DNA of 64,000 bases from JAFGAV01 sp041479055 (GCA_963702835.1 OY969762.1:1-64000), one strand, 5' to 3'. Positions 45,340 to 56,836 are shown, counted from the first letter of the stretch. Notes: generated by a model not told the origin, from the sequence alone. A program made the numbers and translations.

Positions 45340-45676
45340 TGGGGAGGGCTTCGGCGCCTGGCCGCGGTTCTAAACGCCGCGGAATCTCCGGGTTTCTCGG
45401 CGGCTGCGCAACTCGCCCCCTTCGGGGGGCTCAGACATGCTCGCCTGCCGACAATGATATGTCAGAAGTCTTCGAAACCCGTCGACGATCGGCGCCTAGC
45501 CGATCGTCAGGGATTCCAAGGGGAGACGTCCCCTTGGTCGCAGGGCGCGGCTGGAGCCGCGCCCGAGAAAGGGAGGCAGGGAGCGCAGCTCCCGTTGGAA
45601 GGGGGAAACGCGAAGCGGGTTCCCCCTCCAAAGAGATTTAGTGGCTAAACCGCTCATGGCGCCTCATCCCTCTCCA
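45340..45676 (+). repeat. Hairpin-rich structured repeat, family 1, copy A
   Basis: About 337 bp with a series of hairpins: CCGCGG/CCGCGG at about 45362-45382; 45415-45430 with a C(TTCG)G tetraloop; 45484-45508 (GACGATCGGC/GCCGATCGTC); 45516-45537 (nine pairs); 45543-45564 (GGGCGCGGC/GCCGCGCCC); and about 45596-45630 (15 pairs with two bulges). Copy B at 59947-60381 is an inverted repeat copy with the same stems and substituted pairs. No convincing gene is present. It sits between fabD and the convergent pgsA, and is possibly a transcribed structured RNA; the class is unknown to me. Confidence 0.75.
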
Positions 45677-45753
45677 TGGTCCTTATCTATTTTCTGAGGC
45701 TATCTCTTTTTTTATTATTAAACCGCGCAGGCCAGCGCAGTGTCCTTTGTCTT

Positions 45754-45928
45754 GATTATCAAAAAGCTTAGACATCTTCGACGCCCGGAAGCCGTGTTCC
45801 CTCGAAGGGCGCTTCGAGAAGGCTAAACCCTCGCATGGTCGCTGCGGGCAACTCCGGCCTGCCCTTTTCTATATAGCCGGCTTGGGAAGGTTATACCTTC
45901 CCTGATGATCGCTGCGACTGTCCTCGCC
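45754..45928 (+). repeat. Hairpin repeat, family 2, copy A
   Basis: Bases 45754-45845 align with 58666-58765 over most of their length; 45888-45928 repeats the ending again as GGAAGG, five bases, CCTTCC then CTGATGATCGCTGCGACTG. So this copy contains the terminal hairpin unit twice. A gene is not apparent. The rest of 45677-45997 is otherwise unannotated apart from AT-rich sequence at about 45705-45720. Confidence 0.6.
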
Positions 45929-45997
45929 GTCTCCTCGTCGAGAAGGAAAATTACGGGGTGGACTAGAAGAATGAAACGGCTAGGATTTCTATTGTTG

Positions 45998-46540
45998 CTA
46001 AGGGCGGGTTGAGGTCAGGCGGGGGATATATCTAATGTAATACTCGGCGGCCGAGATCAGAGAGACGGCCATGACCAGCCACAGCCCGATCAGGGCAGTG
46101 ATATAGAAGTTTCCGAGATAATGGCGGCCCAGGAGCAGGAGCGAAAGCGTCACCGACTCCAGAATCATTTTGGTTTTGCCCAGCAGGGAAGCGGGGATGG
46201 TCACGCCCCGAGCGGCGGCGATGGCCCGGAACCCGGAGACAGCCACTTCCCGGCCGATGATGATGACCGCCATCCAAGCTTTGACCTGGCCGGTCGCCAC
46301 AAGGCAGATCAGCACGGAAACGATGAGCAATTTGTCCGCGGTCGGGTCGAGAAGCTGGCCCAGGGTCGATATCTTCTTTTTTTTCCTAGCCCACAGCCCG
46401 TCCAGCCAGTCGGTCATCCAGGCCGTAACGAAAAGAATAAAGGCGACTATCTCCCGGCCGTTGAACGAGGAGAGGATGACAACCACCAGGAAGGGGATGA
46501 TCAGAATCCGCAGGGCGGTCAGGGCGTTGGCCAGGTTCAT
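45998..46540 (-). CDS. pgsA: CDP-diacylglycerol-glycerol-3-phosphate 3-phosphatidyltransferase
   Basis: 180 residues with four to six membrane helices. The CDP-alcohol phosphotransferase motif is complete: D-G-x2-A-R in TDWLDGLWARKKKK, then G-x3-D-x3-D in STLGQLLDPTADK. It makes phosphatidylglycerophosphate for phosphatidylglycerol. ATG 46540 begins the usual NLANALTALRIL; an upstream start would add an unrelated 17 residues. Monocistronic in this window, convergent with the structured repeats. Confidence 0.9.
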   Translation of the reverse strand: MNLANALTALRILIIPFLVVVILSSFNGREIVAFILFVTAWMTDWLDGLWARKKKKISTLGQLLDPTADKLLIVSVLICLVATGQVKAWMAVIIIGREVAVSGFRAIAAARGVTIPASLLGKTKMILESVTLSLLLLGRHYLGNFYITALIGLWLVMAVSLISAAEYYIRYIPRLTSTRP

Positions 46541-46799
46541 CGGGGCAGATATACTATACCCGCTGCGGTGAGTCAAACCGCAATGATGCATGAATCATGC
46601 GGTCATTAGAGCTGGAAAGGTCTTGCTTGACATTTCAACCACAGAAGGTATTTTAATGGCTAATAGTATGTTTTGTTCATAAAGTCGCAGAATCTGGAGC
46701 CAAAGATGTTCTCGGCACGGAGATCTTTGAGGAAGTGGTCGGGACGCTCAAGGGGCTTTTGGCGGAAGGGTATGCACCGTGCTAAAAAGGGGGTGCTCC

Positions 46800-47756
46800 A
46801 TGATCGGAAACAATAGCCCAGTTCCGTCTGAAAGTTCTCCAAATCAGGACATCGTAATCAAGGCGATAGGGCTTTCCAAGCACTATGGGGATGTGCGGGC
46901 CGTGGACGGCCTCGACCTCTGCATTCACCAGGGTGAAATTTACGGCTTTTTAGGCCGAAACGGCGCGGGGAAAACCACGACCATCCGCTTGCTGCTTGGC
47001 CTCATCCGTCCGACGGGCGGGCAAGTTATGATGCTCGACAATCGCATCAAGCCAGGCCGGCAGGCCTTTTTTGCACGGGTTGGCTATCTGGTCGAGACGG
47101 CGACCGCCTATCCGAACCTCACCGTACATGAGAATCTCGACATCCAGCGCCGCCTCACTGGTGCGCCGCGCAGGGCCGTCGCCGAGGCGATTGAGCTCCT
47201 GCGTCTCGGCGAGTACGCAGACCGACGCGCGGGGCGGTTGTCGCTTGGCAACAAACAGCGGCTCGCCCTAGCCCGTGTTCTCTTGCACCACCCCGACGTG
47301 CTGTTGCTGGACGAGCCCGCCAACGGGCTTGATCCTGCCGGCATCGTCGAGGTTCGCAGTCTCTTGCGCCGTCTCGCCGACGAGCGCGGCGTCGCGGTCT
47401 TTTTGTCGAGTCACATCCTCGCCGAAGTGGCGCACCTCGCAGACCGCATCGGCATTATGCACGCCGGCAGGCTTATCGAAGAGCTCGGCCAGGACAAGCT
47501 GCGCGCCCAAGCTCGCGCGTATTTGGAAGTCGTCGTTTCGAACGCTGATCGGGCTGTGGCCTTGCTGGCCGAGCGGCTGGGGATCATGCGGGTCGAGCGC
47601 ACGACAGAGGGCGGTCTGCGCGTCTTCGACGGCTTAGATCGCACGGCGGCGATCGCGCGTGTTCTCGCCTGCGGCGGTCTTGACCTTACGCGCCTCTGCC
47701 TCGTTGAAGAGGACCTCGAGGCGCACTTCCTTCGGCTGACGGGAGGCGAAATGTGA
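46800..47756 (+). CDS. ABC transporter ATP-binding protein
   Basis: 318 residues. Walker A GRNGAGKTTTIRLLLGL, signature LSLGNKQRLALARVL (SLGNKQ in place of SGGQ, as in bacitracin/lantibiotic exporters), Walker B DVLLLDEPANGLDP and SSHIL. The C-terminal 90 residues are the variable domain of BcrA-type ATPases. ATG 46800 follows AAAGGGGGT. The permease start overlaps the stop. Base composition uses more CGC and GCG codons than the neighbours, consistent with acquisition from another lineage. Confidence 0.9.
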   Translation: MIGNNSPVPSESSPNQDIVIKAIGLSKHYGDVRAVDGLDLCIHQGEIYGFLGRNGAGKTTTIRLLLGLIRPTGGQVMMLDNRIKPGRQAFFARVGYLVETATAYPNLTVHENLDIQRRLTGAPRRAVAEAIELLRLGEYADRRAGRLSLGNKQRLALARVLLHHPDVLLLDEPANGLDPAGIVEVRSLLRRLADERGVAVFLSSHILAEVAHLADRIGIMHAGRLIEELGQDKLRAQARAYLEVVVSNADRAVALLAERLGIMRVERTTEGGLRVFDGLDRTAAIARVLACGGLDLTRLCLVEEDLEAHFLRLTGGEM

Positions 47757-48538
47757 TGTTCGGACAGGTTCTGGCCACGGAATTCTTGAAACTGAGACGC
47801 AGCAAGATCACTTGGCTGTCTTGGCTGGCCTTCTCGATCATGCCGCTCGTGGGAGGGCTTTTCATGTGGATCATCCGGGAGCCCCAGCGCGCCGCGCAGC
47901 TTGGACTGCTGGGCCAGAAAGCCCGATTCGCGGGCGCAACCGCCGACTGGCCATCCTACTTCAGCCTTCTCCTGCAAACGATGGGAATCGGCGGAATGAT
48001 ACTGGTCTCGGTCATCACGGCCTACGTTTTCGGTCGCGAGTATTCCGACGGCACCGCGAAGAACATGCTCGCTCTGCCGGTTGCTCGGCACCGCTTCGTC
48101 TTCGCCAAGCTTGCGGTCGTTTTCACTTGGTTTGGCCTTCTGGCCATATTCTCTATCGCCGAGGGTTTTGCTGTGGGCGCGCTGCTGGGACTGCCGGGGT
48201 TCTCCACGTCGATCGTCGTATCGTCGGTCCGCGACATCCTGCTTGCGGCACTCGTCGCCTATCTGCTTGCGCCGGTCGTGGCCTGGATCGCGGCGCTCGG
48301 CCAAGGATACCTCGCCGCGCTGGGTTTCACCATCTTCATGCTGGTGCTGGGCATGGTGCTCGGAGCGACAGGATGGGGCAAATGGTTCCCTTGGTCGATT
48401 GTGCCCCTATTCGCCGGCGTGGCGGGACCGAGAGTCGAGACGCTCGCGCCGGCAAGCCTAGTGATAGTATTGTTTACGTTCGCCGCGGGCGTTGTCGCTA
48501 CGATCGCGCAAGTGCGGTACGCCGACAACAACCAGTAG
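47756..48538 (+). CDS. ABC-2 type transporter permease
   Basis: 260 residues with six helices (for example MPLVGGLFMWIIRE and MILVSVITAYVFGREYSDGT; AVVFTWFGLLAIFSIAEGFA; VTIFMLVLGMVLGA-type helix). FGREYSDGTAKNMLALPVAR is the BcrB/NatB-like pattern. TGATG coupling to the ATPase defines an exporter, perhaps for an antimicrobial compound or lipid. Cargo cannot be inferred. Confidence 0.8.
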   Translation: MFGQVLATEFLKLRRSKITWLSWLAFSIMPLVGGLFMWIIREPQRAAQLGLLGQKARFAGATADWPSYFSLLLQTMGIGGMILVSVITAYVFGREYSDGTAKNMLALPVARHRFVFAKLAVVFTWFGLLAIFSIAEGFAVGALLGLPGFSTSIVVSSVRDILLAALVAYLLAPVVAWIAALGQGYLAALGFTIFMLVLGMVLGATGWGKWFPWSIVPLFAGVAGPRVETLAPASLVIVLFTFAAGVVATIAQVRYADNNQ

Positions 48539-48745
48539 GACAAGCTTACGAAATGCGGGGACAGCTGGGGCACTGCCAATGGCGAACAATAAGATCCTTG
48601 GCCTTCCTCAACCCGTCCTCTCCCCCCGAAACGCATTACCGCAGATGTTGCTAGATGCGCATTAGGGAGTGACTTGCGGCCTGCCTGTTGTGCAGCTGGT
48701 TATCTTGAATTAGGCGGTGGCGGCGGATATAGTGAGGGGACGACG

Positions 48746-51370
48746 ATGCCCGGCCAAGACTCCCTGACCCCCATGATGGAACAATACTTCCGTCTCAAGC
48801 GCAGCCATCCCGACGCTCTGCTTTTTTTCCGGCTGGGAGATTTCTACGAAATGTTTTATGAGGACGCCCAGACGGCTTCGCCCATCCTGGAGATCGCCCT
48901 GACCTCACGGCAAAAAGTCCCGATGTGCGGGGTCCCTTATCACTCGGTCAACGGCTACTTGGCCAAACTGCTGCGCCGGGGATTCAAAGTGGCAGTCTGC
49001 GAGCAGATCGAAGACCCGCGGACGGCCAAAGGCGTCGTAAAGCGTGATGTAGTCCGCGTGCTGACGCCCGGCACGGCTGTCGAGGTTGATCTTGAAGAGG
49101 CCAAGGAGTCCGTCCTCATCTGCAGCCTGGCCTTCGGCAGCGGAGGCTGGGGCTTGGCCTTGATGGACATCAGCTCGGGAGAGCTCAAGACGAGTGAGGT
49201 CCGGCCGGAGGAGGGCAAGGACCTCAAGGATGAGCTGTTCAGGTCCGCTCCCCGGGAGGTCGTCTATCCGGCCGGCGAGGAGTCGAGGCTGGAGGAGGTG
49301 CTGGCCGGAAGCGGCCTGGAAGGGGCGCTGAAGAGCCCGGTCGAACCCTGGGCCTTCGACCCGCCCCAAGCCCGCCATCTTCTGCTGGCTGAACTCCAGG
49401 CGGCCAGTTTGGCCGGGTTCGGTTTGGAGGACAAGCCTCTAGCCGTCATGGCCGCCGGCGGCCTGCTCCACTATCTCAAGAAAGTGCGCAAAGATTCCCA
49501 GCGGCTGGTTCACCGCCTGACCTATGTCCACGGCCGCCGGCATCTCCTTCTCGACGCGGCTTCGGTCCGGAACCTGGAGCTGGTCCGCAACCTGCGCGAC
49601 GGCAAAGTCAAGGATTCGCTGTTGGGCGTGGTGGACCAGACGGTCACTTCCATGGGCGGCCGCCTGCTCCGGGATTGGCTGCTCCGGCCGCTCCTGGACC
49701 TGGAGCGGATCAAGGACCGACACAGCGCGGTCGAAGAACTGGCCAAAGCCTTGATCGAGCGCCAGGAGCTGCGCCAAACCCTTAAGGGCGTCCTCGACCT
49801 GGAGCGTCTGACCGGAAAGATCTCTCTGGGAGTGGCCCATCCGCGCGACCTGGTGGCGCTCCGGAAAGCGCTGCGTCCTCTGCCCGGGCTGAGAGCCCTT
49901 CTCCAGCCTTTCTGCTCGCCGATCCTCAGCGGTCTTAAGGAACAATGGGATGATGCAGCGGACGTGGCCGACTTCATCGAAAAAGCTCTCCTGGACGAGC
50001 CGGCCTTCCTGCTGACCGAGGGCGGGATCATCCGCGACGGCTATAATGGTGAGCTGGACGATCTGCGGAAGATCAGCCGGTCCGGCAAATCATTCCTGGC
50101 CGACCTGGAGCGGAAAGAGAGGGAGCGGACCGGCATCTCTTCCCTCAAGGTTCGCTACAACAAGGTGTTCGGCTATTTCATCGAGGTCACCAAGCCCAAC
50201 CTGGCCCTGGTGCCCAACGATTTTATCCGCAAGCAGACTCTGGTCGGGTCGGAGAGGTTCATTACTCCGGCCCTCAAGGAATATGAGGAGAAAATCCTCC
50301 ACGCCGAGGAGAAGATCGGCGAGCTCGAGCACCGGCTGTTCCTGGAAGTGCGGGAACGGGTGGGCCGGGAGGCGGCCCGGCTGCAGGGCATCGCCGGCCG
50401 GGTGGCCGGCCTGGATGTCCTGGCCGGCTTAGCCGAGGTCGCCTGCCTCAGGCAGTATGTCCGTCCCGAAATTCATAGCGGCCAGGGGATCGTGATCCGG
50501 GGCGGCCGTCATGCGGTCGTGGAAGCGTCCAGCGCCGAGCCCTTTATCCCCAATGATACGACCCTCGACCGGGACAACCATCAGATCCTGATCATCACCG
50601 GGCCCAACATGGGCGGCAAGTCCACCTACCTGCGTCAGACCGCGCTCATCGTCATCCTGGGCCAGACGGGCTCGTTCGTTCCCGCCCAGGAGGCCTCGCT
50701 TGGAATGGTGGACCGCATTTTCACCCGGATAGGGGCCATGGATTTTCTGAGCCTGGGCCAGTCCACTTTCATGGTGGAGATGCTGGAGACGGCCAACATC
50801 CTGAATAACGCCACGGCCCGCAGCCTGGTGCTGCTCGACGAGATCGGCCGGGGCACGAGCACTTTTGACGGCCTGAGCCTGGCCTGGGCCGTGGCCGAGT
50901 TCCTCCACGAGCGGGAGGAGGTCCGGCCCTTGACCCTCTTCGCCACCCACTACCACGAGCTGACCGAGCTGGCCCTGACCCTGGGCCGCATTCAGAACTA
51001 TCACCTGGCGGTCAAGGAATGGCGGGGGGAAGTCGTTTTTCTAAGAAAAATCCTGCCCGGCCCTTCGGACCAGAGCTACGGCCTGCACGTGGCCAAATTG
51101 GCCGGCCTTCCCCGGGAGGTCATCGACCGAGCCAAGGAGATCCTGTTTAACCTGGAAAAGCAGGAGCTGGATGAGGCCGGCCGTCCCGTCCTGGCCAAGC
51201 GGCCGATGCGCGGACGGGACAAGGACCAGCAGCTCCTTTTTCAGGAAGACCGCGACCGGGAAACGCTGGAAGAAATCCGGGAACAGATTTTAGGCCGGGA
51301 TTTAACCACGCTCGCTCCGATCGAGGCGCTCAACCTCCTCCATCGGCTCCAAGAAAAAATCAAGCGCTAA
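48746..51370 (+). CDS. mutS: DNA mismatch repair protein MutS
   Basis: 874 residues. Mismatch-binding F-x-E in GDFYEMFYEDA (domain I), the connector, core and clamp domains, then the ATPase with Walker A TGPNMGGKSTYLRQ, SLVLLDEIGRGTSTFDG and ATHYHELTEL. It recognises base mismatches and starts excision repair. ATG 48746 has GAGGGG nine bases upstream, giving the standard MutS start (SLTPMMEQYFRLK). Its last four bases overlap a convergent acidic-protein gene. Confidence 0.95.
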   Translation: MPGQDSLTPMMEQYFRLKRSHPDALLFFRLGDFYEMFYEDAQTASPILEIALTSRQKVPMCGVPYHSVNGYLAKLLRRGFKVAVCEQIEDPRTAKGVVKRDVVRVLTPGTAVEVDLEEAKESVLICSLAFGSGGWGLALMDISSGELKTSEVRPEEGKDLKDELFRSAPREVVYPAGEESRLEEVLAGSGLEGALKSPVEPWAFDPPQARHLLLAELQAASLAGFGLEDKPLAVMAAGGLLHYLKKVRKDSQRLVHRLTYVHGRRHLLLDAASVRNLELVRNLRDGKVKDSLLGVVDQTVTSMGGRLLRDWLLRPLLDLERIKDRHSAVEELAKALIERQELRQTLKGVLDLERLTGKISLGVAHPRDLVALRKALRPLPGLRALLQPFCSPILSGLKEQWDDAADVADFIEKALLDEPAFLLTEGGIIRDGYNGELDDLRKISRSGKSFLADLERKERERTGISSLKVRYNKVFGYFIEVTKPNLALVPNDFIRKQTLVGSERFITPALKEYEEKILHAEEKIGELEHRLFLEVRERVGREAARLQGIAGRVAGLDVLAGLAEVACLRQYVRPEIHSGQGIVIRGGRHAVVEASSAEPFIPNDTTLDRDNHQILIITGPNMGGKSTYLRQTALIVILGQTGSFVPAQEASLGMVDRIFTRIGAMDFLSLGQSTFMVEMLETANILNNATARSLVLLDEIGRGTSTFDGLSLAWAVAEFLHEREEVRPLTLFATHYHELTELALTLGRIQNYHLAVKEWRGEVVFLRKILPGPSDQSYGLHVAKLAGLPREVIDRAKEILFNLEKQELDEAGRPVLAKRPMRGRDKDQQLLFQEDRDRETLEEIREQILGRDLTTLAPIEALNLLHRLQEKIKR

Positions 51371-51738
51371 TACTTCTCGCTTGGGCCTTCTTCTTCTTCC
51401 TCTTCCTCAGAACCTTCGTTTTTTTTCTCTTCTTTCTCTTCCTCTTTTTCTTCCTCTTCGTCTTCCTCAAAATCAATGTCTTCTTCTTCGTCGTAAGGAG
51501 CCTCGCCGACTTCCTCTTTCCTTTCCTTAAGCGCCTCTTCGAATTCATCGCGTTCTTCGTAGCAGCGGATGCAGTTGGCGGCCGAATCGCTGTAGTGAAG
51601 CTCCAGGTAATCCTCTTCAATGGTGCAGAAGACGGACATGCTGTGTCCGGTCTGAAGATTGCCCACGGTCTCGACGACGGCTGCGGCCTTCTTGAGCGCG
51701 TCCAGGGTCAACCAGCTGGCGACTTCGATCTTTTCCAT
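51367..51738 (-). CDS. Small protein with a Glu-rich C-terminus
   Basis: 123 residues from ATG 51738, which has AGGGAG just upstream. Residues 1-70 may fold (MEKIEVASWLTLDALKKAAA; ELHYSDSAANCIRCYEERDE, with a C-x2-C). The last half is highly acidic, in runs of Glu interrupted by Lys. I do not recognise a family. It overlaps the end of mutS by four bases on the other strand and is divergent from clpB. The acidic tail could bind basic proteins, but that is speculation. An upstream extension of 22 residues is less likely. Confidence 0.6.
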   Translation of the reverse strand: MEKIEVASWLTLDALKKAAAVVETVGNLQTGHSMSVFCTIEEDYLELHYSDSAANCIRCYEERDEFEEALKERKEEVGEAPYDEEEDIDFEEDEEEEKEEEKEEKKNEGSEEEEEEEGPSEKY

Positions 51739-51805
51739 GAAGGTCTCCCTAACAAAACATAGCCATTTTTCCCCTTTTGTCAAGAAGGAATGCCCCTTTT
51801 TCAAC

Positions 51806-51834
51806 TTGACAGATAATGGCGCTGCGCTTATTTA
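51806..51834 (+). promoter_or_regulatory. Probable promoter of clpB
   Basis: TTGACA at 51806-51811, 17 bases, then TATTTA at 51829-51834, 44 bases before the ATG. Good -35 box, moderate -10 box. No CIRCE element or obvious sigma32-like sequence is seen. Confidence 0.5.
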
Positions 51835-51878
51835 AAATAGGTACTGAAAGGATAGGAGTTTCGGCAAGGAGAGGTTGA

Positions 51879-54464
<2,586 letters not shown>

Positions 54465-54512
54465 TATCGGGGGCGGGGATAGATATCGGGCACTGAGCGG
54501 CCGACGACGGAT

Positions 54513-54540
54513 TTGACATTCATCGCCATTTTATTATAAA
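54513..54540 (+). promoter_or_regulatory. Probable promoter of the FadL-type porin gene
   Basis: TTGACA at 54513-54518, a 16-base spacer and TATAAA at 54535-54540, 27 bases before the ATG at 54568. Near-consensus, in an AT-rich gap after clpB. Confidence 0.6.
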
Positions 54541-54567
54541 AAGATAGCAAATCTTGAGGAGGTCTCC

Positions 54568-55863
54568 ATGAAAAAAATCCTAATCGCTTTCTTATGTTGG
54601 ACTCTCTTTCCGGCCTTAGCCCTGGCCAACGGGCTCAACTTGAACAGCCTTGGCTCTCGGGCGCTGGCCATGGGGGGCGCCTTCGTCGGCCTGGCCGATG
54701 ATTACAGCGCCATCTACTGGAACCCGGCCGGTATGTCCCAGTTCACTTCCCAGACCTTCGGGCTGTACGGTACGGACATCATCCCCTCCGGGACCTATCT
54801 GCTGGAAATTCCCACGGCCATCGGAACCCTGACCGCGGTCGATACCAAGACCCAGAGCAAGCACTACCTGAGCGGCCTGGCCGCCTACTATCATCCCATC
54901 AACGACAAGATCGTGGCCGGAATCGGCGTCTATGTTCCCTCCGGCCTGGGGGCGGCTTGGACCGGCGATGACTTTGCCATGGTCTCGGCCATGCGCTCCT
55001 ATGAGTGGAACAGCAGGATCGGCTTGATCACCATCGCCCCGGGCCTGTCCTATAAGATCAGCGATATGATTTCGGTGGGGGCCGCCCTGAACGTCAACTA
55101 TGCCATGTTTGACCTCAAGCGGTGGGCCAATGTCGCAGGTCCCCTGGACCTCGGCCAGTTCGATATGAGTGTCAACGGCTGGGGGTTCGGCGCCACTTTC
55201 GGCGTCCTGGTCAAGCCCAGCGACATGATCAGCATCGGCGCCTCGTTCCGCACCGCCTCCAGCTTCACCCTCAATGGCCAGGCATCCATCACCAACCTGA
55301 ACTTGGTCCCCCCCCTGTACCCGCCCAATTCCTCGGACGTGCAGTTCAAGCTGAGCTGGCCGATGTGGCTGGCGGCCGGCGTGGCGGTCAAACCCATCGA
55401 CAAGCTCATCATCACCGGCGACCTGCAGTGGACCAAGTGGTCCTCCGTAGACGAGATCGACCTGGAATATACGAACTCGCTGTGGCAGATCATGATGGGC
55501 CTCTCCGGGCAGGATGTTCTGCCCCTGCTGTGGAAGGACGCCCTCCAGATCCGTTTCGGCGCCGAGTACAAGGTGACCCAGGCCATCGCCCTGCGGGCCG
55601 GCTACTACATCGATCCGTCGCCCGCGCCGGACGCGACCATGAACGTTCTCCTGCCCAGCTTTGATTTCAACGTCCTGACCTTCGGAGTGGGCTACGCCCT
55701 GAACAGCTTGAATGTCGACCTCGGCTTCGAGTACCTGATGGGCAAGGAAAGAACGATCCAATACCTCGACACCCTCCCCGGCGCGAGGTATCCCCACGCT
55801 CAGCCCGGCAAGTACGGCATGAACATCGTGGTGCCCAATATCTCGGTCAGCTACAAGTTCTGA
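54568..55863 (+). CDS. OmpP1/FadL/TodX family outer-membrane protein
   Basis: 431 residues. Signal (LIAFLCWTLFPALALA) then NGLNLNSLGSRALAMGGAFV and DDYSAIYWNPAGMS, which is the N-terminal hatch signature of the FadL family. About 14 barrel strands follow (PGLSYKISDMISVGAALNVN; GAEYKVTQAIALRAGYYID), ending in YKF with the terminal Phe needed for BAM. It imports hydrophobic molecules such as long-chain fatty acids. GAGGAGG lies upstream of the ATG. Good promoter upstream and intrinsic terminator downstream mark it as monocistronic. Confidence 0.9.
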   Translation: MKKILIAFLCWTLFPALALANGLNLNSLGSRALAMGGAFVGLADDYSAIYWNPAGMSQFTSQTFGLYGTDIIPSGTYLLEIPTAIGTLTAVDTKTQSKHYLSGLAAYYHPINDKIVAGIGVYVPSGLGAAWTGDDFAMVSAMRSYEWNSRIGLITIAPGLSYKISDMISVGAALNVNYAMFDLKRWANVAGPLDLGQFDMSVNGWGFGATFGVLVKPSDMISIGASFRTASSFTLNGQASITNLNLVPPLYPPNSSDVQFKLSWPMWLAAGVAVKPIDKLIITGDLQWTKWSSVDEIDLEYTNSLWQIMMGLSGQDVLPLLWKDALQIRFGAEYKVTQAIALRAGYYIDPSPAPDATMNVLLPSFDFNVLTFGVGYALNSLNVDLGFEYLMGKERTIQYLDTLPGARYPHAQPGKYGMNIVVPNISVSYKF

Positions 55864-55887
55864 TCGCGGCCTGAGAGAGGAAGACCA

Positions 55888-55936
55888 GGGGGCGGAGGCA
55901 TCCCCCCTCCGGGGGAGGCAGACGCCCCTTTTTTTT
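55888..55936 (+). terminator. Intrinsic terminator after the FadL-type gene
   Basis: GGGGGCG at 55888 pairs with CGCCCC at about 55923-55928, with an inner CCCC/GGGG stem, followed by eight T at 55929-55936. Confidence 0.75.
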
Positions 55937-55963
55937 CTCCGTTTTTCTGATAAACAAATAGGC

Positions 55964-56827
55964 ATGCATATCCGCAAAGCGGTCATTCCCGCGGCCGGTT
56001 TCGGCACACGGTTCCTGCCCGTCACCAAGGTCCTGCCCAAGGAAATGCTCAACGTCATCGACAAGCCTCTTATCCAGTATTGCGTGGAAGAAGCGGCCGG
56101 GTCGGGGTTGGACAAAATCGGCCTAGTCACCAGCCGGGGCAAGGCCGCCCTGGAGGACCATTTCGACCGAAATCCCGACCTGGAGGCTTATCTGGAGGAG
56201 AAGGGGAGGTCAGATCTTTTAGAGGAAGTCCGCCGTCTCCAGGGGCTGGCCGAGATCACCGCCATACGTCAGCCCCAGCCGCTCGGCCTGGGACATGCCA
56301 TCCTCATGGGGGAGACGTTTGTGGCGGGTGAACCGTTCGCCGCCCTCACCCCCGACGATATTTATGATTGCGACCCGCCCTGCACCCGCCAGCTCATCGA
56401 TGTTTTCAAAGAGAAGAAGGCCACGGTCATCGTCCTGGGCCGGATCGACGCCGAGGGGACGAAAAAATACGGCGTGGTCAAGCCCCGCCAGCTTTCCCCG
56501 CGGGTCTTCCAAATCATGGACATGGCCGAGAAGCCCGGGCCGGAAAAGGCCTTCTCCGACCTGGGCATCCTGGGCCGCTACGTCTTCACCCCGGAGATCT
56601 TCGAGGCCATCCGCCGGACTCCGCCCGATAAAAACGGCGAGGTCCAAATCACGGACGCCATCCGGGTGTTGCTTGAAAAACAGCCCGTCTACGGCCTGCT
56701 TTTCGACGGCAGGCGTTTCGACTGCGGAGATAAATTCGGCTACCTGGAAGCGACGGTTCATCTGGCCCTGAAGCGGCCGGAGTTCAGGGACCGCTTCAGG
56801 GAGCTTTTGAGGTCCGTCCTGGATTAG
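55964..56827 (+). CDS. galU: UTP-glucose-1-phosphate uridylyltransferase
   Basis: 287 residues with the GalU nucleotidyltransferase motif: AVIPAAGFGTRFLPVTKVLP, LIQYCVEEAAGSGLD, ITAIRQPQPLGLGHAILMGE, and later KYGVVKPRQ and LFDGRRFDCGDKFGYLEATV, the active-site Lys and Asp being in these blocks. It makes UDP-glucose from UTP and glucose-1-phosphate for polysaccharides or glycolipids. The ATG is 27 bases after the terminator T-run, so it may have its own promoter; no strong box is seen. Confidence 0.95.
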   Translation: MHIRKAVIPAAGFGTRFLPVTKVLPKEMLNVIDKPLIQYCVEEAAGSGLDKIGLVTSRGKAALEDHFDRNPDLEAYLEEKGRSDLLEEVRRLQGLAEITAIRQPQPLGLGHAILMGETFVAGEPFAALTPDDIYDCDPPCTRQLIDVFKEKKATVIVLGRIDAEGTKKYGVVKPRQLSPRVFQIMDMAEKPGPEKAFSDLGILGRYVFTPEIFEAIRRTPPDKNGEVQITDAIRVLLEKQPVYGLLFDGRRFDCGDKFGYLEATVHLALKRPEFRDRFRELLRSVLD

Positions 56828-56836
56828 CAAACCTGA

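Noticed and set aside
45339..45648. Open frames over the hairpin element
   Set aside because: Arg/Gly/Ser-rich reading frames reflect GC-rich palindromes. The copies differ in loops and carry indels, as expected for RNA rather than protein.
46660..46842. Small minus-strand frame before the ABC transporter genes
   Set aside because: No ribosome site or recognisable sequence; it overlaps the ATPase start.
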